Shown: positions 58,418 through 64,000 of the stretch, one piece after another | How positions within the stretch are numbered: position 1 is the first letter of the stretch | Layout of the letters: each line of letters opens with the position of its first letter | Assembly: GCF_900100965.1 (NCBI RefSeq) | Contig: NZ_FMUJ01000001.1 | Location: 916,272-980,271, forward strand | Length of the DNA stretch: 64,000 nucleotides | Source of the DNA: Variovorax sp. EL159 | Lineage (GTDB): Bacteria; Pseudomonadota; Gammaproteobacteria; Burkholderiales; Burkholderiaceae_C | Reading direction: 5' to 3' | Program-made: the position numbers and the translations under genes | The notes under the pieces: model-generated | The model's input: the letters and a program-made list of their open reading frames with translations, nothing else | What the model was told of the DNA's origin: nothing | The model's database searches: none

Positions 58418-59599
58418 TCAGGCCGCGGCGGTGGTCGCGATCACCCGGCCGCGTCCGAGCGCCTTGGCGCGGTACAGTGCTTCGTCGGCCTGCGCGAGCA
58501 CTTCGTCGACGTTCTTCACGCCATCGCTGGTGGCCACGCCGATGCTGACGGCAAAGGTGCCGACCGCGGACAGCGGCGAATCGGAGGGCAGCGGCTTGTC
58601 GATGCCTTCCTTCAGCCGTGCCGCGATGGACATGGCGTCCGCCATCGCCGTGTGGGGCAGCAGCACGACGAACTCTTCGCCGCCGTAGCGCCCGAGCAGT
58701 CCCTTCGTGCCGATCACCTGCTGCATGCGGCTGACCGCCTCGCGCAGCACCGCGTCGCCCATCTGGTGGCCGAAGCGGTCGTTGATGCTCTTGAAGTGGT
58801 CCAGGTCGACCATCAGCAGCGCGGCGGGCCGCCCGGGTGCGCCATGGCTCGCGGCGAATTCGGCCAGGCAGGCGTCGAGCAGCGCACGCCGGTTCAGCAC
58901 GCCGGTCAGCGGGTCGCGGGTGGCGAGGTATTCGAACTCGGTGTGCACGCGGTCGGTGGCCATCAGCACGACGGCGATGGAAAGAAACAGCACGCTGAAG
59001 GAATACATGGTGAGGTAGACCGACTGGATCCACGTCGCTTCCATGATGCCGCTGCCGGCCATTCCCAGGATCACCGACACGAAGCGCACGCCGGCCACCA
59101 GCGCCTGGGCCAACAGCAGGCCGATCATCAGCCGCATGCCGTACACCGGGACCTTGTGGCGCATGTAGAGCATCGCGTGGGAGACGAACAGCAGCGTCAC
59201 CGCAAAGGTGACGATGGCCAGGCGCGTCTCGAAGTCGGGCCGGACGCTGCTGAACCAGAACATGAGCACACCCAGCAGCAGGTTCAGCGCCGTCCAGGCC
59301 CGGGTGTCGCTGCGGCCCCGCAGAAACTGCTGGCTTCCCGCGTAGTAGAGGATGCAGGCCTGAAACAGCACCATGTTGGCCACGACGATCGTGGCGAAGT
59401 CGGGCAGGAAGCCGCGCGCGGCGAACAGCAGGGTGCTCACGAACGCAACCAGCGGCGCCCGGGACCATTCGCTCAGCCCGCGGATGCTGGACGGGTAGCT
59501 GCGACGCATGAAGAACAGCACCAGCGACATCATGATGCCCATGAGACCTGCCAACAGGATGGTGGAGCGGGGATCGAAGAGGTAAGGCAGGTAGCCCAT
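58418..59599 (-). CDS. membrane-bound diguanylate cyclase (GGDEF)
   Basis: 393 residues from ATG 59599. Seven to eight N-terminal membrane helices (residues about 12-210; e.g. STILLAGLMGIMMSLVLFFM, LLIGLLLAQALVAGVRFVSVIL) form a sensor region. The GGDEF domain follows: FEYLATRDPLTGVLNRRALL, MVDLDHFKSINDRFGHQMGD, and active site RYGGEEFVVLLP. The RxxD inhibitory site five residues before GGEEF is replaced (GTKG), so product inhibition is not expected. It makes cyclic di-GMP from GTP; the signal is unknown. Confidence 0.92.
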   Translation of the reverse strand: MGYLPYLFDPRSTILLAGLMGIMMSLVLFFMRRSYPSSIRGLSEWSRAPLVAFVSTLLFAARGFLPDFATIVVANMVLFQACILYYAGSQQFLRGRSDTRAWTALNLLLGVLMFWFSSVRPDFETRLAIVTFAVTLLFVSHAMLYMRHKVPVYGMRLMIGLLLAQALVAGVRFVSVILGMAGSGIMEATWIQSVYLTMYSFSVLFLSIAVVLMATDRVHTEFEYLATRDPLTGVLNRRALLDACLAEFAASHGAPGRPAALLMVDLDHFKSINDRFGHQMGDAVLREAVSRMQQVIGTKGLLGRYGGEEFVVLLPHTAMADAMSIAARLKEGIDKPLPSDSPLSAVGTFAVSIGVATSDGVKNVDEVLAQADEALYRAKALGRGRVIATTAAA

Positions 59600-59820
59600 G
59601 GTGGGTCGATGTGTGCGTCGCGAAGGAGGCGGGTGCCGGCCTCCCGGGCGGGGCAAGATCTCGGTCGACTGTGTCTTGGTCTTGAGAAGGCTGGAGGATA
59701 TCGACTCGACGCTGTGGCCGGAAGCCGATCCGGCCGCCCGTCCTGAGATTGCGAACAATCGACGGCAAATGTTAATGCCAAGGGGCTACTTGCGTGGCAT
59801 GCCGATGGAACGCACCAATG

Positions 59821-59845
59821 AAAAAGCCCGCGCGAGGCGGGCTTT
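59821..59845 (-). terminator. rho-independent terminator upstream of the cyclase gene
   Basis: AAAGCCCGC and GCGGGCTTT form a perfect 9-bp stem with a 5-base loop. On the minus strand it is followed by TTC, so the T-run is five long including the stem base. It ends a transcript from the candidate RNA on the minus strand, since no plus-strand gene precedes it. Confidence 0.65.
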
Positions 59846-60003
59846 GGTATGTGGTCGTGAACTCTCACGCGGTCCACGGTTACGGCAAATATTCAATTGC
59901 GGAAGTCACTTGTTGTTTTTTTCGTCGCTGTGACTTCGACGCGCCGGCGTGAGATTCGGCTTGCCTGGCCAGGCAACACCCGGAGCGTGTCCGAGCGAGG
60001 CGG
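59821..60003 (-). ncRNA. candidate structured small RNA
   Basis: Read on the minus strand, an extended -10 box (TGATACAAT, 60013-60005) is followed by about 180 bases with four predicted hairpins. They are TTGCC-TGGCCA-GGCAA (59976-59961), an 8-bp stem GAAGTCAC/GTGACTTC with an A-rich loop (59937-59902), an extended stem with GTGG...CCAC and CGTGA/TCACG arms (59877-59851), and the strong terminator at 59845-59823. No protein frame with a ribosome site fits. The -35 is poor. It could instead be the leader of the diguanylate cyclase gene that lies 220 bp downstream. Confidence 0.35.
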
Positions 60004-60005
60004 GA

Positions 60006-60034
60006 TTGTATCAGATAGCTTGGGTCTATCTATT
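60006..60034 (+). promoter_or_regulatory. candidate promoter of the micro-ORF pair
   Basis: TTGTAT, 17 bases, TCTATT: moderate sigma-70 elements pointing to the micro-ORFs. The -35 coincides with the -10 of the opposite-strand candidate RNA, so the two promoters would compete. Confidence 0.35.
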
Positions 60035-60060
60035 TTGGGGCTTCCTAGCTGGTTTTTGCT

Positions 60061-60141
60061 ATGGCCCGCATGAAGATTGCCAAACCCCGGCGACCCGTCA
60101 TCACGGCACCATCGAAGCCTACTGACGGAGAGCATTCATGA
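60061..60141 (+). CDS. 26-residue basic micro-protein
   Basis: ATG 60061 to TGA 60139-60141. The peptide is Arg/Lys/Pro-rich at its start (MARMKIAKPRRPVI) and polar at its end. No clear ribosome site precedes it, but its stop overlaps the ATG of the next small frame in the ATGA form typical of coupled genes. No family is recognised. It may be only a translated leader for the next gene. Confidence 0.35.
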   Translation: MARMKIAKPRRPVITAPSKPTDGEHS

Positions 60142-60215
60142 ACACATTCAGAAAATTCGTGGGCGGTGCCATCTCGATCGCCGGGGCCGTGGTGCTCGTG
60201 GCCCAGCATCTTTGA
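60138..60215 (+). CDS. 25-residue single-span membrane peptide
   Basis: ATG 60138 with GGAG eight bases upstream. Sequence: a short basic start (NTFRKF) and one membrane helix (VGGAISIAGAVVLVAQHL) with C-terminus outside. Size, hydrophobic pattern and ribosome site resemble known bacterial micro-proteins. It overlaps the 26-residue frame by four bases and stops 43 bp before the end of the convergent LysR gene. Confidence 0.5.
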   Translation: MNTFRKFVGGAISIAGAVVLVAQHL

Positions 60216-60257
60216 CGCCGAGGCGCGATCTTTTCGCTGCGCCCACTGTCGTCGTCG

Positions 60258-61169
60258 TCACGACGCGCGCACGGCGGCGCGAAGGAAATCGATGAACGCG
60301 CGGACCTTCTCGGGAACATGCCGGGTGTCCGGGTAGAGCGCATACACCGACTGCACCGGAAAGCGATGGTCGGGCAGCAACCGGCGCAGGCGTCCCGCGC
60401 GGATGTCATCCCGCACCAGCCATTCGGGCAGCAGTGCAACGCCTGCGCCCTGCAGTGCAAACGCCCGCAGGGTCGAAGCCGAATCGGTCACGATCATCGC
60501 GGCGGGGGCGTCGATCTCCAGCGTGGTCCGGCCGCCTTGCGGGGTTTGCAGCGGCCAGCGCCGCGGAGCGGGCAAGCGGCTGTGCCCGAGCCATTGCGCG
60601 CGGCCCAGTTCGTCCGGCGTCGCGATCTTCTTGCCGGGTACACGCTTGAGATAGTCGGGCGCCGCCACGGCGACGATGTCGAAGGTCTCGATCAGCGAGG
60701 CCCGGTAGCTTGAATCTTCCAGCCGGCCGAGGCGGATCGCCAGGTCGAAGCGCTCCGAGATCAGGTCTTCCCGCTGCGAAGACGACGCGTGCCGTATCTC
60801 CAGCAATGGGTTTTCGCGCGCAAAGGCTGCGAGCGCGGGCACCACCGCATGCACGCCGTATTCCGTGGTCGTCGTGATGCGCAGCGTGCCGCCCAACCCC
60901 ACGTGCGCCTTGCGTGCGGTGTCGATCGCCTCCTGCGCTTCTCGCAGCACGTTCTGGCAATCGCGATAGAAGCGCTGGCCCACGTCCGTCAGCACCAGGC
61001 GGCGCGTGCTGCGCGTGAGCAATGACACGCCCAGCTCGGCTTCGAGCTGCTTGATGTTGAAGCTCACGACCGCCTTGCTCTGCGTCAGCTGCTCGGCCGC
61101 AGCCGTGAACGAGCCGGCCTCGACCACGGCAACGAAGGCGTTCAGGCGGTTCAGGCTGACGTTGTTCAT
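60258..61169 (-). CDS. LysR-family regulator of the divergent MFS operon
   Basis: 303 residues from ATG 61169. HTH LNRLNAFVAVVEAGSFTAAA, then LTQSKAVVSFNIKQLEAELGVSLLTR. Effector domain GTLRITTTTEYGVHAVVPALAAF. The CrgA-like subgroup often controls adjacent efflux or detoxification genes. It is divergent from the MFS transporter (104 bp), with a clear inverted repeat 8 bp from its start. Confidence 0.93.
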   Translation of the reverse strand: MNNVSLNRLNAFVAVVEAGSFTAAAEQLTQSKAVVSFNIKQLEAELGVSLLTRSTRRLVLTDVGQRFYRDCQNVLREAQEAIDTARKAHVGLGGTLRITTTTEYGVHAVVPALAAFARENPLLEIRHASSSQREDLISERFDLAIRLGRLEDSSYRASLIETFDIVAVAAPDYLKRVPGKKIATPDELGRAQWLGHSRLPAPRRWPLQTPQGGRTTLEIDAPAAMIVTDSASTLRAFALQGAGVALLPEWLVRDDIRAGRLRRLLPDHRFPVQSVYALYPDTRHVPEKVRAFIDFLRAAVRAS

Positions 61170-61176
61170 CGCATCC

Positions 61177-61200
61177 ACTGTCAAATTTGATAAGACAGTG
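61177..61200. promoter_or_regulatory. LysR site in the regulator/MFS promoter region
   Basis: CACTGTC and GACAGTG form a 7-bp inverted repeat with an 11-base gap of AT-rich sequence, and TCAAATTTGA inside it is itself a palindrome. It lies 8 bp upstream of the LysR gene and 74 bp from the MFS start. Confidence 0.5.
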
Positions 61201-61273
61201 TAGTCACGATTAGCCCGTTTATCGAAAGCCTTCAGCTGCTTAAGCTCTCGCCTTTCTGAAGACGGAGCACGTC

Positions 61274-62701
61274 GTGTCGTATCGAAAAAAGGTGGCAGCC
61301 CTTTATCTGCTCGGGTTCTTCGTCGACCTCGTCAACATGTTCATCGCCAACGTGGCGTACCCCGACATTGCACGCGCGTTCGATGCGTCCATTGCCACGC
61401 TGGCCTGGGTCGGCAATGCCTACATCCTCGGGCTGACCCTGGTGATTCCGCTCAGTGGGTGGCTGGCGCGGCGCCACGGCAGCAAGAACATCTTCATGCT
61501 GTCGCTCGCGGTGTTCATGCTCGCCACGCTCGGTGCGGGCACCGCCGACACAATCTCGGCGCTGATCGCATGGCGCTTCGTTCAGGGGCTGGGCGGCGGC
61601 CTGCTGATTCCGTTGGGCCAGACGATGGCCTATCGCCTGTACCGCCCCGACGAGCGCGCAGGCCTGTCGAGCCTCATCATGCTCGTGGGCCTGCTGGCGC
61701 CGGCGCTGTCGCCCGCCTTGGGCGGCCTCGTGGTCGATGCGCTCTCGTGGCGTTGGATCTTCTTCCTGACCGTTCCCCTGGCCGCGTTGACGCTGTTGCT
61801 GGCCTGGCATTGGCTGAGGCCCGAACCTGCGAGTGCTGTTCGCACGCCGCTCGATCTCGCGGGGCTGGCCAGCGGCGCCTTGGCCATCGCGCTCGCATTG
61901 CTCGGCCTGACCATGCTCGGCGAGCAGGCGCATCACGCGATGGGCGCGGTGCTCCTCGCCGCCGGACTGCTCGTGTTCGCATGGCACGTGCGTGGCGCGC
62001 TGCGCAATGCGCATCCGATTCTCGACTTGCGGCTGGTGCGCGATCCGCTGTTGCGCGTGTCGATGCTGGTCTACCTGCTCGTGCCGGGTGTGTTCATGGG
62101 CGTGAGCCTGATCGCGATGTTCTGCCTGCAGACCGTGATGGGCATGTCGCCATCGCACACCGGCCTGCTGATGCTGCCGTGGTCGCTGGGCGCCTTTCTC
62201 GGCATCTCGCTCACCGGCAAGAACTTCAACCGGGTCGGACCCAGGCCGCTGTTCCTGTCTGGCGCGCTGCTGCATGGCGCCGGCATCGCGCTGCTGGCCG
62301 GCGTGTCGCAGCCACTGCAGTGGCCCTTGCTGATGGCGGCCTACACCCTGATGGGCTTGGGCGGCAGCCTGACCAGCAGTGCCGCGCAAAGCACGGCTTT
62401 CCTGCAGACCGCCGATGCGCAATTGGGCGAGGCCAGCGCGCTCTGGAACATCGGGCGCCAGATCAGCTTCTGCTTCGGCGTGGCGCTGCTGAGCGTGCTG
62501 CTCAATCTGCTGCTGGGCCTGAACGGCATCGCCGACCCTGGCGATCCGGCCATGAGCGCGCGCACGACCCATGTGTTCCATCTCTGCTTTGCCATCGCCG
62601 CCGCCAGTGCGGTGCTCCCGATCCTCCTTTGCATGCGCATCGGCAACGCGGACATCCTGCGTCGCCTGCGGATGCAATCTCACCTGAAGACGCAACCATG
62701 A
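61274..62701 (+). CDS. MFS drug-efflux transporter (DHA2/EmrB-QacA type)
   Basis: 475 residues with about 14 membrane helices. Motifs: GFFVDLVNMFIANVAYPDIA in helix 1 (the DHA2 D1 motif), WLARRHGSKNIF (motif A), AWRFVQGLGGGLLIPLGQT (motif B), and SPALGGLVVDALSWRWIFFLTVP (motif C, antiporter). It should export drugs or toxic compounds using the proton gradient. GTG 61274 follows GGAGCACGTC. It is co-translated with the SnoaL-like gene (ATGA overlap) and under the divergent LysR gene. Confidence 0.93.
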   Translation: MSYRKKVAALYLLGFFVDLVNMFIANVAYPDIARAFDASIATLAWVGNAYILGLTLVIPLSGWLARRHGSKNIFMLSLAVFMLATLGAGTADTISALIAWRFVQGLGGGLLIPLGQTMAYRLYRPDERAGLSSLIMLVGLLAPALSPALGGLVVDALSWRWIFFLTVPLAALTLLLAWHWLRPEPASAVRTPLDLAGLASGALAIALALLGLTMLGEQAHHAMGAVLLAAGLLVFAWHVRGALRNAHPILDLRLVRDPLLRVSMLVYLLVPGVFMGVSLIAMFCLQTVMGMSPSHTGLLMLPWSLGAFLGISLTGKNFNRVGPRPLFLSGALLHGAGIALLAGVSQPLQWPLLMAAYTLMGLGGSLTSSAAQSTAFLQTADAQLGEASALWNIGRQISFCFGVALLSVLLNLLLGLNGIADPGDPAMSARTTHVFHLCFAIAAASAVLPILLCMRIGNADILRRLRMQSHLKTQP

Positions 62702-63099
62702 CCATGACACCCATCCATACCTACGTTCAGGAAATCGCCGACACCTGTGTGCTGATCGAGCGCCTGTTCAATGCCTCCGCGCCAGACGATGCGACCCACG
62801 CCGAACTGCTCGCGCACTTCGCGCCCGAGTTCTCGATGCTGACGACCGGGGGGCAACGGCTCGACCGCGCGGCGTTGGCGCATTTCTTCGCAACCATGAC
62901 GGGCCGCAAGCAGGGACTGAAGATCGATGTGGCAGACCTTGCGCTGCTACACGAAAGCGAACGCGGCGCCGTGCTGACCTACGCGGAGACCCAGACGCTG
63001 AACGGCGACGTCGAAGTCCGGCTGGCCACCGTGCTGCTCGACAGGCAAGAGGGCGGTGCGCTGCGTTGGCGACACCTGCAGGAAACCACCCGAACCTGA
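62698..63099 (+). CDS. SnoaL/DUF4440-like (NTF2-fold) protein
   Basis: 133 residues from ATG 62698, overlapping the MFS stop by four bases. NTF2-like cone: TYVQEIADTCVLIERLFNAS, HFAPEFSMLTTGGQRLDRAALAHFFA and LRWRHLQETTRT. Members bind or modify small hydrophobic ligands. Co-translation with an efflux pump suggests it handles the same compound. Confidence 0.8.
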   Translation: MTMTPIHTYVQEIADTCVLIERLFNASAPDDATHAELLAHFAPEFSMLTTGGQRLDRAALAHFFATMTGRKQGLKIDVADLALLHESERGAVLTYAETQTLNGDVEVRLATVLLDRQEGGALRWRHLQETTRT

Positions 63100-63104
63100 T
63101 TGAT

Positions 63105-63509
63105 TCAGGGGCGCGGGATGAGCGGCGATGCCGGCGCCACCGGCGGCGGCCGTTGCGGGTACACCGAGGTGCCGAAGGTGTTGCCCATGCGATGTTCGGT
63201 CGCGGCCCGGTTGAACAGGCCGAGCTGATTGGACGGCCGCTGGGTGATCGCTTCCGACGCCAGGCCGGGCGGTGCCCCGTCGGCCGTGCGCGGCGGTGCG
63301 GTGGGTCGCAGCTTCTGCGTGAGGCAGGCGTAGGAGGGCGTGCGCTCGCCATTGACCACCACTTCCACGCAGCTGTCGGCATTCGCGTTGGCGTCTTCCA
63401 CCTTGGCGGCCGGCGCTGCCGGCACCGCCTGTGCTTCCTGCGCCATCGCCGCACCGCAAAGGCCGAAGGCCAGCAGCACCACGGTGCCATGCAACAAACC
63501 TGCGCGCAT
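63105..63509 (-). CDS. secreted protein of unknown function
   Basis: 134 residues. Signal peptide ending at CGAAMAQEAQ, an Ala/Pro linker, then two Cys (DSCVEVVVNGERTPSYACLTQKL) that could form a disulphide loop, and a Pro-rich C-terminus (YPQRPPPVAP). No family recognised. The gene is minus-strand and convergent with the SnoaL-like gene. Confidence 0.7.
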   Translation of the reverse strand: MRAGLLHGTVVLLAFGLCGAAMAQEAQAVPAAPAAKVEDANANADSCVEVVVNGERTPSYACLTQKLRPTAPPRTADGAPPGLASEAITQRPSNQLGLFNRAATEHRMGNTFGTSVYPQRPPPVAPASPLIPRP

Positions 63510-63608
63510 CCTCGCACTCCATCGTTCAGTTGGCCGGCCGGAATGGCGGCGAACCCGTCAGTCTAGGCAGCGCGCAAGTCAGCCACAAGACGGTCGGCGA
63601 CAAAGGAC

Positions 63609-64000
63609 TCAGCCGAAGGTAAACACATAGGCTTGCGCGCCGGCATCGAGAAACTCGATCTCGAACAACCGGTCCTTGTCGTTCGTCGTCTGGCGAACGA
63701 GCTGGTAGAGCCGCTGCGCATCGATGACGCCGTTGCCCTGCGCGTCGGTGTCGGCCCCGCGGTCCGCCAGCGGCGGCTTGCCGTCCACCGACACCCTGAA
63801 GCGAACCGGCTTCCCGTCGGCCGACGGACCCAGCACCAGATGCAGGTCGCGCGCATGAAAGCGATAGGCGATGCGGCCTCCGGCACGGGCCAGCACGGCG
63901 CGCTCGCTCCCCACCGTCCACTCGCCGGCAAGCGCCCACTGGTTCGTGCGCAGCGAAGTCGGGCCTTGATAGACATGGGTGCGGTCGCTCGCGATGCCGC
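63609..64000 (-). CDS. C-terminal part of a DipZ-like thiol-disulphide/cytochrome biogenesis protein (5' part outside window)
   Basis: About 130 residues. Frame and sequence match the C-terminal carbohydrate-binding-like domain found after the thioredoxin domain in DipZ: LRTNQWALAGEWTVGSERA, then RIAYRFHARDLHLVLGP, ADTDAQGNGVIDAQRLYQLV and FEIEFLDAGAQAYVFTFG. The membrane CcdA-like and CxxC thioredoxin parts would lie beyond 64000. The family passes reducing power across the inner membrane to periplasmic thiols. The gene points to lower coordinates, and the 98 bp after its stop hold no further gene. Confidence 0.85.
   Translation of the reverse strand, partial: GIASDRTHVYQGPTSLRTNQWALAGEWTVGSERAVLARAGGRIAYRFHARDLHLVLGPSADGKPVRFRVSVDGKPPLADRGADTDAQGNGVIDAQRLYQLVRQTTNDKDRLFEIEFLDAGAQAYVFTFG

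Noticed and set aside
59851..59877. Stem-loop considered as part of a tRNA or tmRNA
   Set aside because: No T-loop sequence, no acceptor pairing and no CCA; the tmRNA tag frame and its start are absent.
59600..60003. Region considered as a cyclic di-GMP (GEMM) riboswitch controlling the cyclase
   Set aside because: The conserved GEMM core sequences and tetraloop-receptor pair are not present.

Overview
The window is a high-GC chromosomal segment with dense, mostly short operons. It is rich in LysR regulators, Bug-type and TRAP solute-binding proteins, CaiB-type CoA transferases and lipoproteins with Gly-rich tethers. This gene content points to a betaproteobacterium of the Burkholderiales, most likely Comamonadaceae and close to Variovorax. 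The assignment rests on protein character only; no rRNA or tRNA gene was found. No insertion sequence, integrase, phage gene or CRISPR array is visible.

Layout: 1-4.6 kb is a small-acid catabolic module (LysR, CaiB CoA transferase, HMG-CoA-lyase-like enzyme, Bug binding protein, DeoR). 4.7-9.4 kb is a minus-strand phosphate-scavenging operon (phosphodiesterase-LamG lipoprotein, small lipoprotein, Tat phospholipase C) behind a candidate PHO box. 9.5-19.2 kb holds an ArsR/SRPBCC pair, a class A beta-lactamase, a DUF4337 protein, a lipoprotein hydrolase, a hemolysin-III-like protein, an APH(6)-like kinase with a macrodomain protein, a TRAP binding protein, an AraC regulator and a crotonase. 19.2-25 kb has a GTPase/DUF2868 pair, a 24-residue membrane peptide and a tssE-tssF pair with no tssG. 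25-36.4 kb has several regulator/enzyme pairs, two with clear twin operators in the shared promoter region, plus an ABC exporter, a glycosyltransferase and cytochrome b561.

36.5-45.0 kb is the most coherent region. It is bounded at both ends by near-consensus LexA boxes. From the left runs imuA-imuB-dnaE2 followed by an MmcB-family nuclease. From the right, on the opposite strand, runs a 77-residue unknown protein, then a 2'-5' RNA ligase/cyclic phosphodiesterase (thpR) and an APH-family kinase. The two transcription units converge, so the whole 8.4 kb looks like a DNA-damage island.

45-64 kb holds an SGNH esterase, a large DUF6351 lipoprotein, a Crp/Fnr regulator, small envelope proteins, an XRE-cupin-controlled operon (Bug protein, GST, class II aldolase), an Lrp/diaminopropionate ammonia-lyase pair and three small secreted proteins. 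It ends with a diguanylate cyclase, an intergenic stretch holding a candidate structured RNA and two overlapping micro-ORFs, a LysR/MFS/SnoaL set, and the C-terminal end of a DipZ-like protein cut by the window edge. All functions are inferred from recognised families and motifs; none was checked by database search.
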